From positions 806,046-870,045 of the forward strand of contig NZ_LT629945.1 of assembly GCF_900104675.1 (NCBI RefSeq): 64,000 nt of DNA, given 5' to 3'. A model generated the notes under the pieces. That model searched no databases. It saw nothing but the letters and a program-made list of their open reading frames with translations, and was not told the DNA's origin. Source of the stretch: Angelakisella massiliensis. GTDB taxonomy: Bacteria > Bacillota > Clostridia > Oscillospirales > Ruminococcaceae. Position 1 is the first letter of the stretch. The number at the start of each line of letters is the position of its first letter. Shown one piece after another: positions 1 to 9,750 of the stretch. The position numbers were made by a program, and so were the translations under genes.

Positions 1-133
1 GAGCCAGGCCCTGGGTAAAGGAATCCACCCCAAAGACCGCTCTGGACATTTGGCGCAGGCGGTACCGGGCTACCGCCACCACAATCAGCACCGCCGCCAA
101 CAGTGAAACGACCACAATTATGCCAATGGACAT
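1..133 (-). CDS. Membrane-anchored protein, N-terminal fragment
   Basis: Only the first ~44 residues lie in the window; the gene runs off the left edge. The visible part is a short N-terminus followed by one strongly hydrophobic helix (about residues 3-23) and then a basic, soluble start (RYRLRQMSRAVFG). Two ATGs lie close together, at 139 and 133. A GGAAGG ribosome binding site touches the first and sits 6 bases before the second, so 133 is preferred. The sequence after the helix recalls TIM44-like or zinc-ribbon membrane proteins of Clostridia, but too little is visible to assign a family. Confidence 0.5.
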   Translation of the reverse strand, partial: MSIGIIVVVSLLAAVLIVVAVARYRLRQMSRAVFGVDSFTQGLA

Positions 134-409
134 AGGCATCCTTCCTTCGCTGTGTACAAAGCTTCCGGTATCCGAAGACACCAGTCTAAATTATTTTACA
201 ACAGTTTCGGGTGTGCGTCCAGTGAATCGAAAGAAATGAACCATATTCTTTGCCCATTTTTATGGAAAAACAGTTTTTGAGGGAAATGAAAAACTATTTT
301 TAACCCTTACAGGGCATTTTTTATTTTTCTCTTTATACGATATATCCAACACGATTTATCGTAAATTCCGCTACACTAAAATCACAACCAACGGAAGGAG
401 GCGGTAAAA

Positions 410-652
410 CTGAATACCAAAGAAGCAGTTGCCAACCGTATCCTTGCTCTTTGCAGGGAAAAAGGACTGACCGTCAATGCCTTGGCCTGCGTCTCCGGTG
501 TGCCTCCCACCACAATTTACAGCATACTGGATGGAAAAAGCCGGAATCCGGGTGTTGTTTCCCTCAAAAAGCTGTGTGATGGCCTGGAAATCAGTCTGCG
601 GCAGTTTTTTGACTGTGAGCTGTTTGATGAATTGGAGCAGGAAATTCAGTAA
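410..652 (+). CDS. Small XRE-family helix-turn-helix regulator with a CTG start
   Basis: The 80-residue protein is almost entirely one HTH_3/XRE DNA-binding domain: helices around LTVNALACVSGVPPTTIYSM (recognition region, about residues 20-40) and a C-terminal LKKLCDGLEISLRQFF segment typical of Cro/C1 proteins. There is no ligand domain. The frame has no ATG, GTG or TTG near its start. A strong AAGGAGG site (395-401) is followed after 8 bases by CTG at 410, so translation most likely starts at CTG. The AT-rich stretch upstream (about 290-380) should carry its promoter. The target is unknown; such short XRE proteins are often autoregulators. Confidence 0.8.
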   Translation: MNTKEAVANRILALCREKGLTVNALACVSGVPPTTIYSILDGKSRNPGVVSLKKLCDGLEISLRQFFDCELFDELEQEIQ

Positions 653-682
653 ATAAGCATATTTTTCATTGGAATGCAAATG

Positions 683-1477
683 AGGGGGCGGCAGTTGATC
701 TGCCGCCCCCTTTGGCCGCCTCCGGCGGCCATTTTTCCACCCAAGCAGCGAGCGGCTTTGTCCGGCTTTACCCGGGCAAATAGCGAGCGGGCGATACCGC
801 CTCTGCTAAAACAGAAGCAGAAGCCATCCCTCCACCCGTTCCTCTTAACACTGAAAGGTACCAACCAAAACAGCGGCAGGCTGTTTGCCGGACTAACCCA
901 CTCGCTATTGCCTCAACTATGGGATTCCAAAGGGACGAGTCCCTTTGGGCGTATCTCCCGTGACACCAGCTTCCGTCCGGCAGACATCCAGGACAGAGAG
1001 TAAATCCCCGCCCAAGCAGCGAGCGGCTTTGTCCGGCTTTACCCGGGCAAATAGCGAGCGGGTGGTACAGTCTCTTCTAGGACAGGAGCAGAAACTATCC
1101 CTCCACCCGTTCCCCTTAACACTGAAAGGTACCAGCCAAAACAGCGGCAGGCTCCTTTCCTTTTTTCCTTATCAAATGAAAATCACCCTCGCCCCCAAAA
1201 GGTTGGTAGCGCAGCGGAGGCGTCGTGAGGGCGTTTATACCCCAAAGGGCACAGGCCAACCGAGCAGCCGAAGCAAGCGGGACCTTTTGGGGAAGAGCCT
1301 CGCGCCCGCAGGCGCATTTCGGAGGCCAACCGCCGCAGGCGGCTCTTAGGCCGGAGATGGGCAAGGGAATGGAGTGAATGGTCCCCGTCCAGGGAACCGA
1401 AGCGGAATGAACTTTGTCCCGGCGAGAGTCCCTTTGGGCGTATCCCCCGTATCCCGGCACAAACTTTCCCCGGTACG
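683..1477 (+). repeat. Long intergenic repeat, family B copy 1
   Basis: This ~800-bp noncoding stretch fills the space between two convergent genes. It begins with a GC-rich hairpin (683-710) and holds two partial tandem modules. Each has the segment with AAGCAGCGAGCGGCTTTGTC (near 740 and 1015), then CCACCCGTTCC, then GGTACCAACC/GGTACCAGCC with AACAGCGGCAGGCT. A unique tail (about 1170-1477) contains several short palindromes. The whole arrangement recurs in reverse complement at 29830-30640. Short ORFs in it share no conserved start or ribosome binding site, so it is treated as noncoding. Confidence 0.85.
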
Positions 1478-1480
1478 GCA

Positions 1481-1517
1481 AAGGGCGCGGCCTCCGGTTT
1501 GGAGCAGCCGCGCCCTT
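1481..1517 (-). terminator. Hairpin downstream of lepA
   Basis: An 11-bp GC-rich stem (AAGGGCGCGGC pairing with GCCGCGCCCTT) lies 23 bases after the lepA stop. The T-run on the minus strand is short (TTTGCC), so it is a moderate terminator. It abuts the end of repeat family B. Confidence 0.55.
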
Positions 1518-1539
1518 GTTCTGATTCTGTTTGAAACGA

Positions 1540-3354
<1,815 letters not shown>

Positions 3355-3923
3355 AAAGGGTCGTTCCTCCTTGCAGGTACGGCCTGCTTTGTTCAGGCTT
3401 GCATTGTTGATTTTCCGGCGGCTCCCCAAAGGCGGGAATACAAGTGGCAGAGGCTCCAAGACCGCTTCGCCGGTACATTTTTACTGGGGTTATTATAACA
3501 CAGCCTATCTCAAAAGAAAAGTTTTGCTCCACCTGAAATTTCCTGCCTGATAAAGAAAAGCGAAACCCGGCTGGGGGATCTTCTTCCCCAACCGGGTTTC
3601 GTGCGCCGCCTGAAGTGAAACACTGTTTCCGCAGCGGAGGATCCCTTCCCTCACTCCGCAAACAGAGCGCCGTCCTGCGGGCCCTTACAGGAACGCCGCT
3701 CTATGGCCTCCGGTGGTTTAATACAAGATCAAAATAAGTTTGAGTTGTAACCGGAGACTGTATCTTTATGATACCCTCATTGAACCTGAGAGTAAATTCG
3801 CAGAAACAAGGATTTTTTCCAACACTTTTCAGCAGGGTATCTAAAGTTGTGTCGAATCTTGTCGAAAGATGGCATTTTTATGGCAAAATCGACATCTGAT
3901 ACAAGTTTTGTGCGGTTTATTCC
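3355..3923. other. Noncoding gap upstream of lepA with hairpin and Spo0A-like boxes
   Basis: No gene is visible. The stretch holds the lepA promoter (TATAAT at 3492-3497, minus strand). A strong hairpin at 3561-3601 (CGAAACCCGG paired with CCGGGTTTCG) is followed on the minus strand by CTTTTCTTTATC and probably ends the coat-gene transcript. A T-rich segment contains two TGTCGAA motifs at 3850-3866. Confidence 0.6.
3850..3866 (+). promoter_or_regulatory. Tandem Spo0A-like boxes
   Basis: Two perfect copies of TGTCGAA begin at 3850 and 3860, exactly one helical turn apart. This heptamer is the core of the Spo0A recognition box. A partial inverted copy (TCGACA) lies at 3889-3894. No start codon lies close downstream on either strand, so the regulated gene is uncertain. 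Confidence 0.35.
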
Positions 3924-4196
3924 TCAGCTGTCACTGTTTTGGAACCGCTCCAGCGCCTGGCGCACCTTTTGCTGAGGCGCCTGCTCAGTGGGATACCAAC
4001 CGCGTTTGGACAGTTCTGTAAAAATATCCGCCTGCATCTGGTGCTCCTCCCCCAACAGGTCCATCAGCACTCCCCGCAGGGCGCCGGAGGCACATTCTCC
4101 CGCCGCCAGGTTGTACAGTCCTGTCATCTCCTTTTGAGAGGCCAGCATATCGTCCAGGATCTCCCGGTCTCCAAAGTTTCCGCTGATTTCAGCCAT
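3924..4196 (-). CDS. CotF-family spore coat protein
   Basis: The 90-residue helical protein matches the Coat_F/ferritin-like pattern of small clostridial coat proteins: an acidic N-terminal helix (DREILDDMLASQKEMTGLYN), then a second helix pair (LRGVLMDLLGEEHQMQADIF) and a short ending with WYPTEQAP, the typical motif of this family. It is expected to be deposited in the spore coat by the mother cell. The start has a GGAGAG site. It lies 14 bases after its partner gene (4211-4396) and is surely co-transcribed with it. The downstream hairpin at 3561-3601 probably ends the transcript. Confidence 0.8.
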   Translation of the reverse strand: MAEISGNFGDREILDDMLASQKEMTGLYNLAAGECASGALRGVLMDLLGEEHQMQADIFTELSKRGWYPTEQAPQQKVRQALERFQNSDS

Positions 4197-4210
4197 ATTT
4201 CTCTCTCCTC

Positions 4211-4396
4211 TCAGTTGAGCTGGTTAAGCAGGGTATTATAATGGTTCTGATGCTGTCCCGCTGCCTGCTCACAACGGGTGCGAAGCTGAGGGTCGGCACA
4301 CTGGAGGGCATAAAGCTTGTACTTTTTGATGAGATTCTGTTCTCTGGAAAGCTGTTCCTCCAGCAGTGTCAGTTCCTTGGCGGTGAGGTTGGCCAT
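4211..4396 (-). CDS. Small spore-coat-associated protein, CotF-like partner
   Basis: This 61-residue protein (MANLTAKELTLLEEQL...) is two amphipathic helices with a QCADPQLRTRCEQAAGQHQNH segment seen in short proteins paired with CotF genes in Clostridia. AGGAG sits 8 bases before the ATG at 4396; a GTG at 4405 is in frame but lies on the ribosome binding site, so it was rejected. It is the first gene of a two-gene unit with 3924-4196. Its function is inferred from the family and the pairing only. Confidence 0.75.
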   Translation of the reverse strand: MANLTAKELTLLEEQLSREQNLIKKYKLYALQCADPQLRTRCEQAAGQHQNHYNTLLNQLN

Positions 4397-4635
4397 AAGT
4401 TCCACTCCTTTATCGGTTAAAATGGGAGAGACTTGTTCCCCCTGGCTGTAGTATAAAACGGAACAAAGAATTTATGCCCGCCGGGACAGAAAATTTTCTC
4501 CCCATGCATCAAAAACACCTTTCCAGACCACTATTACAGCGAAAGCACATTTTTCCTGTGCCATATCTGTCTATAAACGGCGTTTGGATACCGGCCTTCG
4601 GTGCTTGCCCGCCGTCCTGGAAAGGAGAAGTTATC

Positions 4636-5967
4636 ATGACCACCTTCAAACATTTTCTGGCCCTCACCCTCACCGGGGCCATGCTGGCCGGAGCAGTGGG
4701 CTGCGCCCCCGCAGGGCATTCCGCCTCCGGCTCTGTGCAGGAACCGTCCTCTGTCTCCCAGACCCGGCAGATGATTTCCCGTGACCCTGTTTACCCCACC
4801 GCCCTGGCAGCGGATGATTACGAGGGACGAGCCAATCAGCGGGAACAAAACCAGGCGGATGACGCCTTTTTGGCGGGGCTCTCGGATTTTTCCGCCCGTT
4901 CCGCCGGGATCATCCTGTCCGGAGAGGAAGGAAACGTCTGCTACTCTCCCCTGAGCCTGTCCATGGCCCTGTCTATGCTGACCGCCGGAACCGGGGGTGA
5001 CTCCCAGGCCCAGCTGCTTTCCGCCCTGGGGATGGAAGGACAGGATATCCAGTGGCTGGCGCAGCAGAACGGTACGCTGCTGCGGTATCTGTGGCGGGAG
5101 GACGAAAACGGCGGGCTGAAGCTGGCCAACTCCCTGTGGGTGGACCAGGACGCCCTGCTCAAGGAGGAATACGCCGATCTGGCAGCGGAGGAGTTTTACG
5201 CCGCCAGCCGGGAGGTGGACTTTTCCAGCGGGGATGTGGCGGCGCAGATGAGCCAGTGGATCTCCGACCAAACCAACGGCCTGCTGAAACCTGATCTGAG
5301 CACCGATCCCGACCAGCTGCTGGCTATTATCAACACCCTGTATTTCAAGGATTCCTGGCGGGAGCCTTTCGCGGCTCAAGCCACCACCACCGAAACCTTT
5401 ACCACGGGTGATGGCCGTCAGGTACAGGCAGATTTTCTCAACGGCGTTTTTACCGGCCACAGCTACGCCAAAGGGGAGGGCTATATCAAAACCGCTCTGC
5501 CCTTCGCGGGCGGCAGCCAAATGATCCTCATTCTGCCGGATGAAGGCGTTTCCCCCTCCGATCTGCTGGGAAATCCCGATGTAGCGGCGCAGCTGTTCTC
5601 AGCAGAGATGGATCAGCCGGCGGATGTCACCCTGGCCTGTCCCAAGTTTTCCTTTGATACCACGCTGGACCTGGTGGAGGCCATGAAGGCCATGGGCGTC
5701 ACCGATATTTTCGGGGATCAGGCGGACCTGAGCGGAATGCTGGAGCAATCGGCGTATGTATCCAGCATCCAGCAGGGGACCCATGTGGCGGTGGACGAAA
5801 ACGGAGCGGAAGCCGCCGCTTATACCTCCATCGGCATTAACGCCATGTCCGCGCCCCTGCCCCTGGAGCAGGTGACCATCCGGCTGGATCGCCCCTTTAT
5901 CTTTGCCATCAACAGTGACAACGGCGTACAGCTTTTCACCGGCATCGTCAGCGACCCCACCGCATGA
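4636..5967 (+). CDS. Secreted lipoprotein serpin (serine protease inhibitor)
   Basis: The 443-residue protein starts with a lipoprotein signal (MTTFKHFLALTLTGAMLAG, Cys at residue 25) and a low-complexity linker. A complete serpin fold follows, from NVCYSPLSLSMALSMLTAG near residue 100 to the C-terminal signature RLDRPFIFAI. The reactive-centre hinge VDENGAEAAAYT is alanine-rich, as in inhibitory serpins. Aligned on the hinge glycine (P15), the scissile bond is Met-Ser, as in human alpha-1-antitrypsin. It is likely anchored outside the membrane and traps elastase-like proteases. AAAGGAG at 4621-4627 sets the start; an upstream in-frame ATG (4474) would add unrelated sequence. A strong terminator follows. 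Confidence 0.93.
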   Translation: MTTFKHFLALTLTGAMLAGAVGCAPAGHSASGSVQEPSSVSQTRQMISRDPVYPTALAADDYEGRANQREQNQADDAFLAGLSDFSARSAGIILSGEEGNVCYSPLSLSMALSMLTAGTGGDSQAQLLSALGMEGQDIQWLAQQNGTLLRYLWREDENGGLKLANSLWVDQDALLKEEYADLAAEEFYAASREVDFSSGDVAAQMSQWISDQTNGLLKPDLSTDPDQLLAIINTLYFKDSWREPFAAQATTTETFTTGDGRQVQADFLNGVFTGHSYAKGEGYIKTALPFAGGSQMILILPDEGVSPSDLLGNPDVAAQLFSAEMDQPADVTLACPKFSFDTTLDLVEAMKAMGVTDIFGDQADLSGMLEQSAYVSSIQQGTHVAVDENGAEAAAYTSIGINAMSAPLPLEQVTIRLDRPFIFAINSDNGVQLFTGIVSDPTA

Positions 5968-6015
5968 CGCAGCCAGGCCAAACTGTGGTTTTCTTCTTTT
6001 CTCGGCATTCCCAGC

Positions 6016-6054
6016 AAAGAGGGCGGGACCTTCCTAAAAGGTCCCGCCCTCTTT
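6016..6054. terminator. Bidirectional terminator between serpin and ppk
   Basis: A ~17-bp near-perfect stem (AAAGAGGGCGGGACCTT and its complement) with a 5-base loop is followed by TTTATTGTT on the plus strand. The A-rich 5' arm gives a T-tract on the minus strand, so it can serve both convergent genes. A decayed family A repeat starts directly after it. Confidence 0.85.
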
Positions 6055-6060
6055 ATTGTT

Positions 6061-6170
6061 GTGTGTGCTGAAAAGTTTCATACGCTTCCAGGGGATACCG
6101 GATGCTACCTGGATACGAAGCCGGTTGATGCTCAAACCAGCGGCAACACCCCGGTTTCACCTCCCGATGG
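6061..6170 (-). repeat. Decayed partial family A hairpin element
   Basis: Reverse complement of the right half of the family A element: GAAGCGTATGAAACTTTTCA, GGTATCC...GGTAGCATCC, and the stem region CCGCTGGTTT...AACCGGCTTCG. It directly abuts the serpin terminator hairpin, as the complete copies abut theirs. Confidence 0.65.
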
Positions 6171-6209
6171 GCTGGGGCCAAGGCTGCCCCTTTACTTTTT
6201 GAAGGGAGT

Positions 6210-8324
6210 TCATGCCCCCGTCATCCGCCGGCGAATCAGGGTCCACAAAGTTTTTCTGGGAAGTTTGGTGGCCTCCAGCTCAGGAGGATGCTCCATAAAA
6301 TACTGCTGGGAAGAAATACGCAGCTGACTGTCCACAGGGGTGACGGTGATATATTCCCCGCTGGCCAGCAGCCGTCTGGCCTTGACGTTGTCGCTGAGCA
6401 GCACATCCAGGTAGTGGCTCAGCCACCGGCGCAGCTCGGGGCTTTTCACCGGCAGGGCGATCTCCACCCGGCGGGTCTGGTTGCGGGTCATGATGTCGGC
6501 GGAGGAAATGAACAGCTGCCGCAGCTCACCATCCCCGAAGCAATAGACCCTGGAATGCTCCAGAAAACGTCCCACGATGCTGGTGACGGTGATATTTTCG
6601 GTTTTGCCGGGGACCCCGGGCACCAGGCAGCAGATGCCCCGGACGATCAGTTCGATTTTCACCCCGGCCTGAGACGCCTGGGAAAGCTTGTCGATCAGCT
6701 CCCGTTCGGTGATGGAGTTGACCTTGATGATGATATGCCCCTGGCGGCCCCGGGCGATCTCCCCGTCAATAAGGCGCATCAAGGTGGATTTCATGGATAT
6801 GGGAGCCACCAGCAGCTTCTCATAGCTGCCGGAGAGATTGCCGATGAGCATATTCTGGAAGAAGGCAACCGCGTCCCGGGCAATCTCCGGGTCCATGGTC
6901 ATAATGCTCAGATCGGTGTAAAGTCCGGAGGTCTTTTCATTGTAGTTTCCGGTGCCGATCTGGGTAATGTGGCTGAGCTGTCCGTTCTTTTCCTGGCGGG
7001 TGATGAGACAGATTTTGGAATGGCATTTATAATTTTCCGCCCCGTAAAGAACATGGCATCCGGCTTCCTCCAGTTCCCTGGCCCATTCAATGTTGTTCTT
7101 TTCATCAAACCGGGCCCGCAGCTCCACCAGCACCGTAACATTTTTGCCGTTCTCCGCGGCGGCGCACAGGTGTTTGACCACCATGGAGTTTCTGGCCAGG
7201 CGGTAAATGGTCATCTGGATGGACACCACCCGGGGATCGGCGGCGGATTCCCGCAGCAGATTCAGAAACGGCTGCATGGTGTGATAGGGATAAAACAGCA
7301 GCACATCCCGCTGGCGGACCTGCTTCCACATCGGCAGCTGATCGCTGAGATATTCCGGCCAGCAAGGGGTGAAGGGACTGTTATAGAGGCTTTTGTCACA
7401 ATCGTTCAGCTGATAGGCATAGCCCAGGCTGAGAGGACACAGCCCGTGATACACCTGGCTGTCCGGCAGCCGGAGCATTTTCTGCAACAGCTTGCGCAGC
7501 TGGGGCGTATCCCCCTGCATCTCCAGACGGACAGGGGCCAGCCGTTCCCGCTGGCGCAGCAGCTGGGTCATCTGGTTGCGGAAATCCGGGGCGCTGTCGT
7601 CCTCTTCATATCTGTCCATGTAATTGATATCCGCGTTGCGGGTGACCGACACCACGCACTGCTCCACCACCCGGTAGATCTTGAATATCTTGTGCACCTG
7701 AGCCAGCAGCAGCTCCTCGGTGCGGATGTAGCGCCCATTTTGCCCGGGAAGCAGCAGAATGGGCGGGATGGGATAGGGCACCCCCACGATCCCCAGCAGA
7801 TCCCTGTCCTGGCTTTGGAGCAGGGCGGCGGCATAAAGGGCCTTGTTGCGCAGATGGGGAAAGGGGTGGTTCCGGTCGATGATCTGAGGGGAAAGGAGGG
7901 GGAAGATCCGGTCCTTGTAGTAGTCCAGCACAAACTGCTTCTCTTCCTTGGACAGCTGATTGTAGGCCACATCGGCCACACCCTTGTCCTGGAGCTCCGC
8001 CATCACCTGGCGGTAGACAGCGTCCCGGTGGCGTACCAGGGGACGCACCGCCTCAAAAATCAGGTCCAGCTGCTGCCGTGGGGTTTTGCCGCTTTTGTTG
8101 TCCCGCTTCTGGGGCATCACGGCGTCCAGGTCCAGCAGGCTTCCCACCCGTACCATAAAGAATTCATCCAGATTGCTGGTGAAGATGGATACAAACCGCA
8201 GCCGCTCCATCAGCGGCACCGTGGGGTCAGAGGCCTCCTCCAGTACCCTGGCATTGAATTTCAGCCAGCTCAGTTCCCGGTTCTGGGTATAGCTCAAGTC
8301 CCATCCTGAAGCAGTTTGTGGCAC
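6210..8324 (-). CDS. ppk: Polyphosphate kinase 1
   Basis: The 704-residue protein is a full-length PPK1, which polymerises the ATP gamma-phosphate into polyphosphate. The N-terminal domain has NRELSWLKFNARVLEEA. The catalytic C1/C2 domains have RARFDEKNNIEWAREL, CHSKICLI (region of the autophosphorylated His), IGTGNYNEKTSGLYTDL and RFLEHSRVYCFG. The best start is GTG at 8324, with GGGAGG seven bases before it. An upstream ATG (8375) would overlap ppx by 80 bases and has no ribosome binding site. The GTG start overlaps the end of ppx by 31 bases, so the two genes are probably translationally coupled. Confidence 0.95.
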   Translation of the reverse strand: MPQTASGWDLSYTQNRELSWLKFNARVLEEASDPTVPLMERLRFVSIFTSNLDEFFMVRVGSLLDLDAVMPQKRDNKSGKTPRQQLDLIFEAVRPLVRHRDAVYRQVMAELQDKGVADVAYNQLSKEEKQFVLDYYKDRIFPLLSPQIIDRNHPFPHLRNKALYAAALLQSQDRDLLGIVGVPYPIPPILLLPGQNGRYIRTEELLLAQVHKIFKIYRVVEQCVVSVTRNADINYMDRYEEDDSAPDFRNQMTQLLRQRERLAPVRLEMQGDTPQLRKLLQKMLRLPDSQVYHGLCPLSLGYAYQLNDCDKSLYNSPFTPCWPEYLSDQLPMWKQVRQRDVLLFYPYHTMQPFLNLLRESAADPRVVSIQMTIYRLARNSMVVKHLCAAAENGKNVTVLVELRARFDEKNNIEWARELEEAGCHVLYGAENYKCHSKICLITRQEKNGQLSHITQIGTGNYNEKTSGLYTDLSIMTMDPEIARDAVAFFQNMLIGNLSGSYEKLLVAPISMKSTLMRLIDGEIARGRQGHIIIKVNSITERELIDKLSQASQAGVKIELIVRGICCLVPGVPGKTENITVTSIVGRFLEHSRVYCFGDGELRQLFISSADIMTRNQTRRVEIALPVKSPELRRWLSHYLDVLLSDNVKARRLLASGEYITVTPVDSQLRISSQQYFMEHPPELEATKLPRKTLWTLIRRRMTGA

Positions 8325-9196
8325 AAATATCCCTCCCTTACGCCATACTTGCTGATATACAGGCCCCCGGCACACAGCTTGTCACAGACATTCTCCATCA
8401 TCATCGCCCCGGGCAGGATGGTGTGTGCCCGGTCAGGGCAGCATTTGAGGATCAGCCGCCGGGCTTCACTCTCCCTGTCGGTAAGGATCTTCACCGTTTC
8501 CCGCAGCTCTTTTCCGGTGAGTGTCCGGTTGTCCGCCTCTTTTCCAAAATGGGCGTTGGCAATTTTCAGCACCGCACGGGCGGTACCGCCGATGCCGCAG
8601 ACCTGATCCGCTTTTTCCGGCAGAGAGGCCCTATCCAGATTTTTGCGGATGTACCGTTCCATCTTCTCCATCTCTCTGCGTCCGGGCCAGATACGGGTGA
8701 CAAAGCGGTTGAACAGGTTCAGGGACCCCACCGGCAGGCTTTGGGCCGATTGGATGATCCCCTGGCGCACCGATACGATCTCAGTGGAGCCGCCGCCGAT
8801 GTCGAACATGGAACCATCCCGGATACCGCTGTCCAGCATCGCTCCATAATAGTCCAGCCGGGCCTCGGTTTCACCGGAAATAACATCCACTTCCAGGCCG
8901 GTACGATCCCGGATGGCGGCCACCGCCTCCGCGGTGTTGTCAATATTTCGCAGGGAAGCTGTGGCGAAAACCTTCATTTCGGTCATGTCAAACTGCCGCA
9001 GCAGCCACTGAAAGCCCTGGAGCACCTGGCAGGCTTTGTCGATGCCCTCGGCGGACAGCAGGCCCTTGTCAATGTAGCTGGCAAGGCCCGCCATCTGCTT
9101 TTCTGAAAAAAGCATCTGAAACTTTTTTTCCTCATCCACATCGTAAACGGACATCCGCACTGTATTGGAGCCCAAATCGGTCAGCGCTATTTTCAA
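8294..9196 (-). CDS. ppx: Exopolyphosphatase, Ppx/GppA family
   Basis: The 300-residue protein has the ASKHA fold of the short Ppx form: phosphate-1 motif LTDLGSNTVRM at the N-terminus, VISGETEARLDYYG near residue 115, and the phosphate-2 loop MFDIGGGSTEIV near residue 145. It hydrolyses polyphosphate (or pppGpp in GppA enzymes) and lacks the C-terminal HD-like domain of the E. coli enzyme. It is first in the ppx-ppk unit, so synthesis and breakdown of polyphosphate are encoded together. The pst phosphate-uptake operon is in the same window (44-49 kb) but is not adjacent. Confidence 0.92.
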   Translation of the reverse strand: MKIALTDLGSNTVRMSVYDVDEEKKFQMLFSEKQMAGLASYIDKGLLSAEGIDKACQVLQGFQWLLRQFDMTEMKVFATASLRNIDNTAEAVAAIRDRTGLEVDVISGETEARLDYYGAMLDSGIRDGSMFDIGGGSTEIVSVRQGIIQSAQSLPVGSLNLFNRFVTRIWPGRREMEKMERYIRKNLDRASLPEKADQVCGIGGTARAVLKIANAHFGKEADNRTLTGKELRETVKILTDRESEARRLILKCCPDRAHTILPGAMMMENVCDKLCAGGLYISKYGVREGYLCHKLLQDGT

Positions 9197-9342
9197 TCCT
9201 TTTCGTTCCTTTCCATTTTCAAGCTGGTATCACGCAGTTTTACAATCAGTGTTATTTTAGGCTATTCCTTCGGTGGGAAAACATCCTGCTGCTGTCAAAT
9301 TTCAGTAAAATTCTGCATCATTTGGGCGCCTGAGCGAAAAAA

Positions 9343-9362
9343 GGCCGCCAGGGAAGGCGGTC
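9343..9362 (-). terminator. Minus-strand terminator upstream of ppx
   Basis: A short stem (GACCGCC with GGCGGCC, minus strand) is followed by six T residues (9337-9342). It lies downstream of the M56-M23 gene, beyond the family A element, and so acts as a back-up stop before the ppx promoter. The rest of 9197-9480 shows no gene. Confidence 0.6.
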
Positions 9363-9480
9363 TCATTGTGCAAAAAAATATTTCAAAAGCAATCAAAATC
9401 CGGCATCATAAAAATGACCATCTGCGTCCACCAGAACGGCAACCGGGAGGATTTGAGCCCTCTGGATTTGGATGCGAAAA

Positions 9481-9740
9481 AGCCCCGGCTTTCATGGAAG
9501 CCGGGGCTGAGCGTGTCGAAAAAGTTCGACACGCTTCCAGGGGGTATCCAATACCCCCTGGATACGCCGCAGGTTCCTGACGAAACCAGCGGCGATACCC
9601 CCGGTTTCGCGCCCTGGTGGGCGCGGGTCGTGGTATAAAAATCAGGCGCATGTCCTGATTTTTATGATTTTGAATTTTGCTTGTGCGTTGAAATAGGTTT
9701 TTCGACAGAAAGAGCCCCGGCTTTCATCGAAGCCGGGGCT
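9481..9740 (-). repeat. Family A hairpin element flanked by duplicated terminator hairpins (copy A1)
   Basis: A 204-bp element (9509-9712, minus orientation) lies between two 28-bp hairpins, 9481-9508 and 9713-9740. The hairpins differ at one loop base and each is a GC-rich terminator stem. Read on the minus strand, the order is M56-M23 gene, hairpin, element, hairpin, TTTTTCGC. The element is a chain of stem-loops: an AAAAATCAGG/CCTGATTTTT hairpin, GCGCCC..GGGCGC, CGCCGC..GCGGCG, a GGGGGTAT palindrome and GCGTGTCGAA..TTCGACACGC. It contains no protein gene. Confidence 0.92.
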
Positions 9741-9750
9741 TTTATAAAAA

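Noticed and set aside
9405-9480. A tRNA-like 3' segment (GGCTCAAATCCTCCCGG on the minus strand)
   Set aside because: No acceptor stem, D-arm or anticodon arm can be folded around it.
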